A stretch of 64,000 bases of DNA, taken from Dehalococcoidia bacterium. GTDB lineage: Bacteria > Chloroflexota > Dehalococcoidia > DSTF01 > JACRBR01. Location: contig JADMII010000004.1 of assembly GCA_015478665.1 (NCBI GenBank), positions 1 to 64,000 of the forward strand, in the 5' to 3' direction. The notes under the pieces were generated by a model. It saw nothing but the letters and a program-made list of their open reading frames with translations. It was not told the origin of the DNA and did no database searches. Shown in pieces: positions 1 to 8,174 of the stretch (positions are counted from its first letter, which is position 1; the number at the start of each line of letters is the position of its first letter). Made by a program: the position numbers and the translations under genes.

Positions 1-150
1 AGAGGACAAAATCACAGAACAGTTAGTGAGGACAGAATCTCGGAACACCAACAGCGCCTGCCTGCCGTCCTTGCCCGTAACGATGCGCTGTCCTACATTG
101 ACGCTCGCTTTCGATTCCAGCAGCAGCGGCCACGGATGACTGTGCCAGCG
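1..150. repeat. Left-edge tandem repeats, possible transposon end
   Basis: Two copies of a 20-bp unit (GAGGACAAAATCACAGAACA at 2-21 and GAGGACAGAATCTCGGAACA at 28-47) match at 17 of 20 positions with a 26-bp period. Repeated transposase-binding units of this kind occur at the ends of some insertion sequences. The stretch is less GC-rich than the rest of the window. An open minus-strand frame runs through it from about 175 down to the edge and reads like a protein C-terminus, but it has no recognisable motif and its end lies outside the window. The mobile-element reading is an inference from repeat architecture only. Confidence 0.35.
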
Positions 151-177
151 CGCAGCGATCGTCCGCGGCGTGCATTC

Positions 178-190
178 AAGGAGGCGTACA
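178..190 (+). promoter_or_regulatory. Ribosome binding site fixing the SDR start
   Basis: AAGGAGG at 178-184 is followed by a 6-nt spacer and GTG at 191. This is why the start at 191 is preferred over the in-frame GTG at 170, which would place the Shine-Dalgarno inside the coding region. Confidence 0.75.
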
Positions 191-1132
191 GTGGGTAACC
201 GGCTCGAAGGGAAGGTCGCCATCGTCACCGGCGGCGGCCGTGGCATCGGCCGCGGCGAGGCGCTGGCGCTGGCGGCGGAAGGCGCGAAGGTCATCGTCAA
301 CGACTTCGGCGGCAGCGCCGCCGGCACGGGCGGCGAGCAGGGGCCGGCCGATGAGGTCGTCAGCGAGATCAAGAAGCTGGGCAGTGACGCCGCCGCGAAC
401 TACGACAACGTCGCCGACTTCGAGGCCGGCAATCGCATGGTGCAGCAGGCGCTCGACAGCTTCGGGCGGCTGGACATCGTCATCAACAACGCCGGCATCC
501 TGCGCGACAAGATGGTGTTCAACATGTCGGAGGACGAGTGGGACGTCGTGCTCGCCGTCCACCTGAAGGGGCACTTCAACCTCAGCAAGCACGCCGCCGT
601 GGTGTTCCGTCAGCAGCGAAGCGGCGTCTTCGTCAACACCGCGTCCGAATCCGGGCTCGGCAACCGCGGCCAGGCGAACTACGCCGCGGCGAAGGAAGGC
701 ATCATCGGCCTCACGCGCACGCTCGCCCGCGACCTCGGCGGCTACGGCGTGCGCGCGAACGCCATCCGCCCGCGCGCGGCGACGCGCTTGGTGATCAGCG
801 ACGAGATGAAGGCGGCGGCCGAGCGCGGTGGCGCGGCCGGCATGGGGATGGCCGGCCTCCAGGCGTTCGAGAGGGCCAACCCCGCAGACGCGGTGGCGCC
901 GTTCGTCGTCTGGCTCTGCACCGACGCCGCGGCGAACGTGAACGGCCGCGACTTCCTCGTCAGCGGCTCGACGATCGGCCTCTTCAGCCTGCCGGAAGTC
1001 GTCGCCAAGGTCGACAACCCCGACGCCCACATGTGGACGCTCGATGAGCTAGACCGGCTGCTCCCCGAACAGGTGACGAGCGGCCTGCGCAACATGTGGC
1101 CGAAGAAGGAAGAGAAGCCCGCCACCGCGTAG
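191..1132 (+). CDS. SDR family NAD(P)-dependent oxidoreductase (17-beta-HSD4-like)
   Basis: A 313-residue short-chain dehydrogenase/reductase. Near the N-terminus it has the cofactor-binding glycine motif TGGGRGIGRG. The NNAG motif follows, then the YAAAK active-site Tyr/Lys pair. The segment NAGILRDKMVFNMSEDEWD is typical of the SDR domain of multifunctional 3-hydroxyacyl-CoA dehydrogenases (HSD17B4 type), so a 3-hydroxyacyl-CoA or related substrate is plausible but not proven. It is longer than a minimal 250-residue SDR, with an insert before the C-terminus and a Lys/Glu-rich tail. It stands alone: upstream are the left-edge repeats and downstream is a run of gene remnants. Confidence 0.85.
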   Translation: MGNRLEGKVAIVTGGGRGIGRGEALALAAEGAKVIVNDFGGSAAGTGGEQGPADEVVSEIKKLGSDAAANYDNVADFEAGNRMVQQALDSFGRLDIVINNAGILRDKMVFNMSEDEWDVVLAVHLKGHFNLSKHAAVVFRQQRSGVFVNTASESGLGNRGQANYAAAKEGIIGLTRTLARDLGGYGVRANAIRPRAATRLVISDEMKAAAERGGAAGMGMAGLQAFERANPADAVAPFVVWLCTDAAANVNGRDFLVSGSTIGLFSLPEVVAKVDNPDAHMWTLDELDRLLPEQVTSGLRNMWPKKEEKPATA

Positions 1133-1139
1133 GCGTGGT

Positions 1140-1413
1140 TCCACGCTTCGAACGGCATCGCGGCGCGCATGCCGCACGTGCGGCCCGCGGTCCAGGCGAC
1201 AGTCGTTGCTGAAGCGCCGCACGTCGCGGTCGCGGTAGACCTTGGCCGCCAGCAGCGGCGGCTCGCCGTAGGAAGCCGCGGCAGAGGACACCGTGGCGTC
1301 CTTGCCGCGCTTGATGACGACCAATACCTCATCGAGGACAGGCTCTCGATCCGCTCGCCGGGCACGTCGAGCTGCTTCGGGGGCCTGTGCGTTCCTACGT
1401 CGTTGGCTCGCAC
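1140..1413 (-). pseudogene. RIO1-family protein kinase remnant
   Basis: Reading down from 1413, one frame gives PPKQLDVPGERIESL. From about 1340 a second frame gives LDEVLVVIKRGKDATV and then PPLLAAKVYRDRDVRRFSND. Together these match the start of bacterial RIO1-type atypical kinases: the flexible N-terminal arm, the GKDATV nucleotide-binding loop and the AAKVYR catalytic lysine strand. The two frames imply at least one frameshift, and everything after roughly 80 residues is missing because the SDR stop lies at 1132. It is a dead fragment: the catalytic and metal-binding loops are absent. Identification rests on motif recall. Confidence 0.6.
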
Positions 1414-1525
1414 GGGCTTCGCCTATCGTCGTCCAACTGTCGGTGACGTTCTGGTGATGCCCATGGTGCGGCCCTCCTCGGTACGCTCAGTCGCCGCACG
1501 CAGAAGAGCAGTGACGCGTCGCGCG

Positions 1526-1831
1526 GGCGCGACGCTCCAGGTCGCCAGCCAGCGCGGCGCCTACGCGCTCACCGACCGCGCCACCTACCTCGCCGAGCGC
1601 GACCTTGGACCTGTCGGTCGTGCACGAGAAGAGCCGGGCCTGCTCAACGTCTACCACGTCGTCGTCGTCAACCCGGCGAAGCATCCGGGCGTCAACGTCA
1701 CCGCCGCGCTCGCCTGGGCGGCGTGGCTCGTACGCCCCGACGTGCAGGCGATGATCGGCAGCTTCGGCGTCGCGCGCTCCGGGCAGCCGCTGTTCGTGCC
1801 CGCCGCCGGCAAGCCGGAGTTGGCGGGGTGA
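1526..1831 (+). pseudogene. Tungstate ABC transporter substrate-binding protein remnant (TupA-like)
   Basis: The frame from 1526 reads GATLQVASQRGAYALTDRATYL, then LLNVYHVVVVNPAKHPGVNV and IGSFGVARSGQPLFVP, ending in TGA. This is the C-terminal third of periplasmic tungstate/molybdate-binding proteins of the TupA type, including the GAYxLTDRxTYL and VNPAKHP signatures. The N-terminal two thirds, with the signal peptide and first lobe, cannot be found upstream, and no tupB/tupC permease or ATPase genes follow. The open frame extends upstream to 1169 but that part has no family resemblance. It is best read as a truncated pseudogene. Confidence 0.7.
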
Positions 1832-2040
1832 TGCGGGACGGGCCCTGACGGAGGTCGCGCTGGCGTCGTCGAGGCGGAGAGGAGAGTGCCCCTCCCCGCT
1901 GCGGTGGAGAAGGGAGATGCATCCGGGGCTGCGGCGCCCTCTGCGTCGCCGCTGTGGGAGCGCGCCGGGCACGAGGGGGTAACCTCGTGGTACCGCGCTC
2001 GCGTCCATTACCCGCCGGCGGCATTCCCCATCTGCATCGT

Positions 2041-2565
2041 GTGGCCGCGGTCAACGGCACGTGCAGCGAAACGAAGTCCGATAGGGGCAGCAAGTTGGTC
2101 GAAGCCAACGCGCTCGGCGGTCGCCGAGCGTGGCGCCGTGGACGTCGCGGCCCACCAGCAGGTCCGGCGACCAGGTGCGCCAGCGGCCGGCGCGCAGGTA
2201 GCGCTCCGCTTCGGGCAGCCGGCGGGCGCTGGCGAGGAGCAGGGCGAAGGCGAGGTCCGCGGTGGTCTCCGTGAGGACGCCCGGCGTGTGGCCGACGACG
2301 ATGCCCCGCGCGGCCGCCGCCGCCACGTCGATGTGGTGTATCCCACGGCCATGGTGCTGATGACGCGCAGGCGCGGGGCGGCGCCCAGCAGCTGCGCATC
2401 GATGCGGTCCGTGAGCAGGCAGAGCAGGCCATCGGCATCTGAAACGGCGCGGCGGAGTGCATCCGCGGGCGGCGTGTCGCCGGGCCAGACGTCAACATCG
2501 CACCCGGCGTGGGCGAGCCTCTCGAGCGCCGGTCCGGGCAGTCGCCGGGTGACGAAGACGCGCAT
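2041..2565 (-). pseudogene. D-2-hydroxyacid dehydrogenase (glyoxylate reductase type) remnant
   Basis: From an ATG at 2565 the minus strand reads MRVFVTRRLPGPALERL and continues to [11 protein letters not shown]. The frame then breaks near 2335 and resumes as [20 protein letters not shown], with [21 protein letters not shown] third frame near 2041-2100 gives [19 protein letters not shown]. These blocks are in the order expected for GyaR/SerA-like D-2-hydroxyacid dehydrogenases, but the NAD-binding GLGxIG segment between the second and third blocks is deleted and the catalytic C-terminus is absent. At least two frame changes plus an internal deletion make it non-functional. Confidence 0.8.
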
Positions 2566-2899
2566 GGCGGCGGAACTACTGCGGCGGCGGCGGGGCGACA
2601 TGCCACTCACCGCAGACCATCCGGGTTCCGCGTCCCCTGAACGCCGAACGCGTCCATTTCTTGAGAAAATTCACGCCGGTCGAAGGTGCCACGGTACTTG
2701 ACAAACTCTACAGAGCAGTGCAGCATAAGCTCCCCGCATTGTACGCCTCGGTCCGATTTTCGGTGGCATCCCGCGGAGGATGCTGGCGTCGCTCAGGATT
2801 GATGGGGTCCCGCGAGCCGTCGCGTCTCCGAAGGAAAGGAGGCTCCGAGAGGCCATATCCCATCCGTCACTCAATCCCCTCAACACAAGGAGCATCACC
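2566..2899. other. Intergenic leader before the secreted PKD protein
   Basis: No credible gene is seen here. It contains a perfect -35 hexamer TTGACA at 2698-2703 in the correct orientation for the downstream gene, but no good -10 at the usual 16-18 bp. A long 5' leader of up to about 190 nt may follow. No known riboswitch class could be matched by eye. AAGGAG at 2887-2892 is the ribosome binding site of the next gene. Confidence 0.4.
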
Positions 2900-4797
2900 A
2901 TGCACACCAAGCGTTTCCTCTGGCTGGCTGTGGCGATTGCCATTGCCGCCTTCACGCTGGTCTCTGCCGCCTTTGGCCCGACCGAAGCGCGGGCACAGAC
3001 CACGAATGCGACCTTCAACTACGGCGGCACCGCGAACGACACACAGACGCTCATCGACACGGGACTAGTGCTGGTCTCTGGCTGCAATAACATCACGGAC
3101 GACCCGGTGACGTGTTTCCCGGACTTTTTCCCGGGCACGATGTGGTTCCGGGTCCGGGCGGGCGTGAAATCGACCGTCGTGACGACCCAGCCGGCGGATT
3201 ACACGCTGGATACCCCCGACACGTTCCGGCAGGACACGACGGCGGGGTTCTCATCTACGCTCGTCCCCCAGGACGGGGCGGCAAAGGAAGTCAAGGTCAC
3301 GACGACGCCGTTCGTGAACGTGGACGCGGCGTATGACGCGCCGTTCGCCAACTGCGCCGGCGGCTACCTGGCGATCCCCGACGTCGCCGCGCTCTCGGCG
3401 GCCGACACGAGCGGCTGCCTCAACCTTGTCTTGCACACAGGCGACGTCGACATCTCCACGTTCACGCTGTTGAACGAAGACACGACGCTCCCCTACACGG
3501 GAGACAGGAACCTTTCCAATACGGCAAGCTCATCGACCCTGGATGTGGGCGCTCTGGTGGGGCTTCCGGGCATTCTCGGCGTGAAACTCAACTTCACGAC
3601 TGACCTCACGCTCACAGCCACGGACGGCTACCAGGCTCAGCGGGTGATCGCGAGCAGCAGCGCCCCGACCACACCGCTGGTGTCCGGGACGATCAGCTGG
3701 CCGAGCGCAGCGCCGGTGACCGACAATGTCGCTCTGCCCTGCACAGTGTCGGCCGGCGACGATTTGATCTACAGCCTCACCGACAATCACTGGGCCGGGA
3801 CTGGCAAGGCAACGGGCACCGTCGGTGTCACGGCCGTGGCGTTGCCGGGACGCTGGACGTCGACCTTGCGACGTTCAACGTCCTCAGCGCGACGATCTTC
3901 GACGCCGCCGTGCGAGCGGATACGAGCGACTTCACGAAGACGCTCGGGACGGTGCAGGCCGAGAACAAACCTCCGGTGGTGACGCTGAATACGCCGTCGC
4001 CGTCGGTGGGGAGTGAAGGCTCCGCCGTGCAGTTCACTGCGGGCGCGACGGACAACTGCGACAGCGCCAGTCAGCTGAGCTTCGTCTGGCAGTTCAGCGA
4101 CGGTGGGGTCGGGTACGGTCCGTCGGTCTACCACACGTTCGCGGACAACGGTACGTACAGCTACCGGGTCACCGTCTGTGACCGGGCGGGGAACTGCACG
4201 ATTGCGGACTCGAACATCGTCGTGAACAACGTCGCACCGACGGTCGATGCCGGGCCGGACATGACCCGTCTCTGGGGTCTGCCGGTCGCCTTCCACGCAA
4301 ACGGCGCGGATGCCGGCGCGGTCGATAACGGCAGTTTGCTCTACACGTGGGACTTCGGCGACCCGAACAGCCTCGTGGGCGCGGCGGGACAGGACGTCTC
4401 GCACGTGTACAGCATGCCTGGCACGTACAACGCCACGGTGACGGTGCGCGATAAGGACGGCGCCACAAGCTCAGACACCGTGCAGGTGACCGTGCCCAAG
4501 CGGGCGACGACGCTGACCTACACGGGGCCGGTGCAGTCGCTGCCGAACAGGCGGATAACGCTGACGGCGACGCTCACGGACAGTCTCGGTCAGCCTGTGG
4601 CCGGGGCGCTCATCACGTTCACTGTGGGCAGTCAGGTGACGACAGGGGTCACGAACGGCTCGGGCGTCGCCACGGCGAGCTTGGCGCTGAACCAGAAGAA
4701 CGGCTCTTACTACCCGTTGAGCGCGAGCTTCGCGACCAACACGAAGTACCTCGGGAGCTCGGCCCTGCCCGGGCTTTTCAAGATCGGGAACAAGTAG
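2900..4797 (+). CDS. Secreted PKD/Ig-like domain protein with an internal frameshift
   Basis: The start ATG at 2900 has AAGGAG 7 nt upstream and opens a Sec signal peptide (MHTKRFLWLAVAIAIAAFTL, then a small-residue cleavage region ending in AQT). A Thr/Asp-rich beta-type extracellular region of unknown fold follows. The frame changes near 3840: frame 1 ends at 3982, while frame 2 continues VAGTLDVDLATFNVLSATIF to 4797. The second part has two PKD domains (one with WQFSDGG and YHTFADNGTYSY, one with YTWDFGDP and VSHVYSMPGTY) and a C-terminal invasin-like Ig domain. The joined product is about 632 residues with no membrane anchor, so it is probably secreted. One missing base, real or a sequencing error, explains the break. 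Confidence 0.75.
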
Positions 4798-4822
4798 GCG
4801 CAAGCCTCGCTTGTTGCGGAGT

Positions 4823-4850
4823 GGGAGAGGCCGCATCAGCGGCCTCTCCC
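4823..4850. terminator. Bidirectional hairpin terminator
   Basis: A perfect 12-bp stem (GGGAGAGGCCGC / GCGGCCTCTCCC) with an ATCA tetraloop lies between the converging PKD-protein gene and cofE. There is no long T-tract on either side, but its position and symmetry suit a terminator shared by both strands. Confidence 0.7.
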
Positions 4851-4870
4851 CTTGTCCGGCGCGAGCGACT

Positions 4871-5629
4871 CTAGCGGAACATGTCCCGCTCCGCCGCCCG
4901 CAGCAACTCGCTCAGCGACGAGTCCGTCCTGTCGAACGAGACGCCGCGCACGATCGCCACCGGCACGCGGTCGAGCTTCCCCTGCACCAGCTCCGCCGCC
5001 GCCGCCAGCTCGTCGACAACGGCGATCTGCGTCACCCGCAGCTCGTAGCCGGCCGGGTCCAGCTGGCCGGCATAGTTGATGATCGGCGCGATGCCGGCGA
5101 TGCCGATGGCGAAGTTCATGTGCCCCTCGCGCCAGGGCCGCCCGAACGTGTCCGAGATGATTACCGCCACGTCGAGGCCGAGCGACGCCCGCAGCCGCTC
5201 GCGGATCGCCCGCGCCGATGCATCGGGGTCGACCGGCAGCAGGCAGACGGTGCCGGTGCGCTCGACGTTCGATGCGTCGACGCCGGCGTTGGCGCAGATG
5301 AAGCCGTGATGCGTCTCGCAGATCATGACGCCGTGTCCCATGCGCACGATCTGCTTCGTCTCGCGCAGCACCACCTCGACCTGCCGCGCGTCCTTCTCGA
5401 AGTCGCGGGCGTACTGCTCGGCCCACGGCGACGGCGTCACGCTCGCCAGCTCGACGATGCGCCCTTCCGCCTTCGACACGACCTTCTGCGTCACGATGAG
5501 CGCGTCGCCGTCCTCGATCGTCGTCTCCTGCGCGCGCGCGGCAGCGACGATCATCGCGGGCAGGTCGTCGCCCGCGTGCAGCTCGGGCAGGCCGGTGATG
5601 CCGATGATGCGGACTTCGGCCGCGCTCAC
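4871..5629 (-). CDS. cofE: Coenzyme F420-0:L-glutamate ligase
   Basis: A 252-residue CofE/FbiB-N family enzyme, which adds gamma-linked glutamates to coenzyme F420-0 using GTP. Supporting motifs are DALIVTQKVVSKAEGR near the N-terminus, ETKQIVRMGHGVMICETHHG, ANAGVDASNV, LLPVDPDASA, and ISDTFGRPWREGHMNFAIG, all characteristic of the family. Length matches single-domain archaeal-type CofE (about 250 residues) rather than the longer actinobacterial FbiB fusion. It starts at GTG 5629, overlapping the npdG stop by 4 bp (GTGA), so the two are translationally coupled. The other F420 biosynthesis genes (cofC, cofD, cofG/H) are not in the window. Confidence 0.93.
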   Translation of the reverse strand: MSAAEVRIIGITGLPELHAGDDLPAMIVAAARAQETTIEDGDALIVTQKVVSKAEGRIVELASVTPSPWAEQYARDFEKDARQVEVVLRETKQIVRMGHGVMICETHHGFICANAGVDASNVERTGTVCLLPVDPDASARAIRERLRASLGLDVAVIISDTFGRPWREGHMNFAIGIAGIAPIINYAGQLDPAGYELRVTQIAVVDELAAAAELVQGKLDRVPVAIVRGVSFDRTDSSLSELLRAAERDMFR

Positions 5630-6276
5630 AGCTTGAGCCCGGTGATGCGCACGCCGGCGCGCGCCTTGTAGTTGCGGTTGACGCTGACCAGCAGCACGGT
5701 GATCGCCTCAACCAGCTGCGACGACGCCAGCGCGCCGCCGTCGATCCCCCGCACGCCCTCGATCTCGCCGGCCAGCGCCATCACGCGCTGCTTCGCCTCG
5801 TCGTCATCGGCGCAGACGACGACATCGGCGTCGACCGCGCGCTCGCCGAGCAGCTTCTTCGCGCTCAGGTTCTGGAACGCGCCGACGATGCGCGCGTCGG
5901 GCAGCAGCGCCTGCTGTTGCTGTGCGGCGGAACCCTCCGGCACAGCGAGCAGCGACGCGCGGCCTTCGGAAAACCCCATCGGTACGACCGTGCTCACGGC
6001 GATCTTGCGCGCCAGCACGTCGGCGAGCGGCGGCAGCGTGCCGGCGAGCGCGGCGTACGGCGTGGTGACGACCGTCAACTCGCCGTCACGCGCGGCATCG
6101 ACGTTCGTCGCCGCCTCGAAGTGAAGCGTATCGTCCCTCGCCCGCAGCGCATCGGCCGCCGCCTGCGCCCGCTCGAGCGAGCGCGAGCCGATGATGCAGA
6201 CGTGCCCGGCCCTCGCCAGCCGGTACGCCAGCCCCATCCCCTCGTCCCCGGTGCCGCCGATGAACGCGATCCTCAT
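5626..6276 (-). CDS. npdG: NADPH-dependent F420 reductase
   Basis: A 216-residue F420H2:NADP+ oxidoreductase, the enzyme that exchanges hydride between NADPH and coenzyme F420. The N-terminus MRIAFIGGTGDEGMGLAYRL is the Rossmann dinucleotide fold with the family-specific GTGxxG, and IGSRSLERA is the NADP-phosphate-binding Ser/Arg segment. VVPMGFSEG, GAFQNLSAKKL and VVCADDDEAKQRV are also diagnostic. It lies directly upstream of cofE with a 4-bp overlap, forming an F420 operon. No clear Shine-Dalgarno precedes the ATG. Some SDR and monooxygenase genes nearby could belong to F420-using metabolism, but none shows an F420-specific fold. Confidence 0.93.
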   Translation of the reverse strand: MRIAFIGGTGDEGMGLAYRLARAGHVCIIGSRSLERAQAAADALRARDDTLHFEAATNVDAARDGELTVVTTPYAALAGTLPPLADVLARKIAVSTVVPMGFSEGRASLLAVPEGSAAQQQQALLPDARIVGAFQNLSAKKLLGERAVDADVVVCADDDEAKQRVMALAGEIEGVRGIDGGALASSQLVEAITVLLVSVNRNYKARAGVRITGLKL

Positions 6277-6486
6277 GCGACGGAAGCGCTCCGGCGCGCT
6301 CGCCGCGGGTGGTGGCGATGAGCGGCGGTGCGGCGGCGATCCTGGATCGTGGGGGTTGGATGTTGGAACACAGGCATGTCAACACTCCCGCCTTCGCTGG
6401 CTGTGGCCCGTCGTTTGGGTGGCTGCCGCCTGCTGCGTGCTCTTTGTTGTTTGTTGGCGGCTCGTTGCCCTGCCGGGCGCAGCCGC

Positions 6487-7269
6487 CTACCCCATCTCGC
6501 TGCCGCCGCTGACGTTGATTGACTCACCGGTGATGTTGTCCGCCTTGCAGAGGAAGACCACCGCCTGTCCCATGTCCGCCGCCGTCTGCGGCCGTCCGAG
6601 CGGTACCTCCGTCTCCGACATGCGCGTCCAGGCTTCCTCCTGCGAGCCGCCCGTCGCGGCCGCGACCGCCGGAAGCAGCACCTCGCGCCACATGGAGGTG
6701 TCGACCTCGCCGGGGCAGATCGCGTTCACCGTCACGTTGAACGCCGCCATCTCGTGCGCCAGCGACTGTGTGAAGCCCAGCACCGCCCACTTCGACGAGC
6801 AGTACGCCGAGACGCCGCCGCGGCCGGCCTTGCCGGCCATCGACGACAGATTGATGATCCGTCCCTGCCGCCGCTGCATCATGTGCCCGGCCACGGCCTT
6901 CGAGCAGAGGAACGTGCCCTTCACATTCACGTCGAGGATCAGGTCGAAGTCATCGGCGGCGAACATGAACACCGGCCCGACCTTGATCACACCGGCGTTG
7001 TTCACCAGCACGTCCACCTGGCCCCAGCGGTCGATCGTCGCCTGCACCATCGCCTGCGTCTGCGCTTCGTCACGCACGTCGACATCGACGCCGAAGGCGT
7101 CGCCGCCGAGGCGCCGGATGGCGTCGATCGTCTCCCGCCGGTCGGCGTCGGTCGCCGGCAGGTCGGCGATGGCGATGCGCGCGCCCTCCTTCGCCAGCTC
7201 GCAGGCGATGCCGCGCCCGATCCCGCGCGCGCCGCCGGTGACGATGGCAACGGCGTCCTGTAGCTGCAT
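6487..7269 (-). CDS. SDR family oxidoreductase
   Basis: A 260-residue classical short-chain dehydrogenase. It shows TGGARGIGRG for cofactor binding, DLP after the second strand, NNAGV, the catalytic Ser in IINLSSMAG, YCSSK with the Tyr/Lys pair, and an NxICPGEVDT segment after it. An acidic residue after beta-strand 2 (IADLP) suggests NAD(H) preference, an inference from family rules. The ATG at 7269 has GGAGG 6 nt upstream. The downstream stretch to npdG is about 210 bp with no gene. Substrate is unknown; the closest general types are 3-oxoacyl-ACP reductase-like and sugar or diol dehydrogenases. Confidence 0.88.
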   Translation of the reverse strand: MQLQDAVAIVTGGARGIGRGIACELAKEGARIAIADLPATDADRRETIDAIRRLGGDAFGVDVDVRDEAQTQAMVQATIDRWGQVDVLVNNAGVIKVGPVFMFAADDFDLILDVNVKGTFLCSKAVAGHMMQRRQGRIINLSSMAGKAGRGGVSAYCSSKWAVLGFTQSLAHEMAAFNVTVNAICPGEVDTSMWREVLLPAVAAATGGSQEEAWTRMSETEVPLGRPQTAADMGQAVVFLCKADNITGESINVSGGSEMG

Positions 7270-7382
7270 GGGATGCCTCCGAGGTTGCCTGCTGCATCGC
7301 TCCGGACGTGCCCGGTCAGGCTACAGCAAACGGGGAAGAGCAAACAGCGAGCGCGAAGGGCGAAGCAGCAGCGGGAAACGCG

Positions 7383-7542
7383 ACAGCAAACAGCAAAGGG
7401 CAGACAGCAAAGCCCGCAGCCGAGCGTTCTCCTGAGCCGTCGATCGCGAGCCCGGCGGTGGCAGGATTGTAGGCGATCGTGGACAGCGAACAGCAAAGGG
7501 CAAACAGCGAAGGCCGCAGCCGCGCGCGGCGCTGAGCCGTCG
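7383..7542. repeat. Two 60-bp direct repeats, 100 bp apart
   Basis: The 60-bp units at 7383-7442 and 7483-7542 match at about 50 of 60 positions. Both begin ACAGCRAACAGCAAAGGGCA and end CTGAGCCGTCG. They lie in the non-coding gap between the SDR gene and the divIC-like gene. The same A-rich core (AACAGCAAAGGGCA) recurs partially at 7330-7380, and in reverse complement around 40430-40500 inside the gcv operon. Confidence 0.8.
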
Positions 7543-7582
7543 CGGTGTGGGCACGGCTATGTGCCGGGGCTGCCGGACGTGC

Positions 7583-7611
7583 TTGCGTCGCGATCCGCGC
7601 CCGCCTACACT
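7583..7611 (+). promoter_or_regulatory. Sigma70-type promoter of the divIC-like gene
   Basis: TTGCGT at 7583-7588, a 17-bp spacer and TACACT at 7606-7611, about 39 nt before the GTG start at 7651. GGAGGG at 7635-7640 is the ribosome binding site. Confidence 0.5.
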
Positions 7612-7650
7612 CACGTCGGCGGCGGGATCGGGTTGGAGGGCAACGCCCGG

Positions 7651-8046
7651 GTGTCCAGGCTACCGCATCCTTCGCTGACTACCGTGCTCCTCATCGCCGC
7701 GGCGATCGCGATCGGCTACCGCGCCGTCACCACCACGCGGTACTTCGTGCACAACTATCAGTTGCGCGGCCAGGAGGCCCAGCTCCGCGTCGAACTCCGC
7801 CAGCTCGACCAGGACCGCGCGCAACTCACCGCCGTCCGCGATTATCTGAACTCCGAGGCGTACGTCGAGCAGGTGGCGCGGACGACGCTCGGGCTCGTGC
7901 GCCCCGGCGACACGCTCGTCATCGTCACGCCGGCCGATACCGTGCCGCCGCCTACGCCCGGCCCGGCCGGCGAGACGACACCCGGCGAGCCGTGGTGGAA
8001 GGAGCTCTTCGTGCCGCCGACGCCCAGGCCAACGCCGCGGCCCTGA
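7651..8046 (+). CDS. Septum formation initiator (FtsL/DivIC-like) protein
   Basis: A 131-residue bitopic membrane protein. A short cytoplasmic head is followed by one membrane helix (TVLLIAAAIAIGYRAVTTTR). A coiled coil comes next (YQLRGQEAQLRVELRQLDQD), then the DivIC-type hallmark YVEQVARTTLGLVRPGDT. The C-terminus is Pro/Thr-rich with a PTPRPTPRP end. This matches FtsB/DivIC proteins, which hold the divisome together and regulate septal peptidoglycan synthesis. An open frame extends further upstream but crosses the repeat region, so the GTG at 7651 with GGAGGG ten bases earlier is the likely start. No other division gene is adjacent. Confidence 0.82.
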   Translation: MSRLPHPSLTTVLLIAAAIAIGYRAVTTTRYFVHNYQLRGQEAQLRVELRQLDQDRAQLTAVRDYLNSEAYVEQVARTTLGLVRPGDTLVIVTPADTVPPPTPGPAGETTPGEPWWKELFVPPTPRPTPRP

Positions 8047-8174
8047 CGCCGATGCCGGTACGCCTCGCTCAGCATCTCGTCAGCGCGGGGCGAGAGGCGC
8101 GCGATCTGCCGGCTGCGTGCGACCGGTGAGAGATCGACGGCGCGCCGCACCCGGCGCCATCGCCGGTCGGCGCC

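Noticed and set aside
6377..6382. TTGACA as -35 of npdG on the minus strand
   Set aside because: A perfect -35 is present but no -10-like hexamer lies 16-18 bp downstream, so a promoter was not called.
7842..8150. Minus-strand open frame of 102 codons at the end of the divIC-like gene
   Set aside because: Overlaps most of the C-terminal half of the divIC-like gene, no ribosome binding site, no family resemblance. Long shadows are common in GC-rich DNA.
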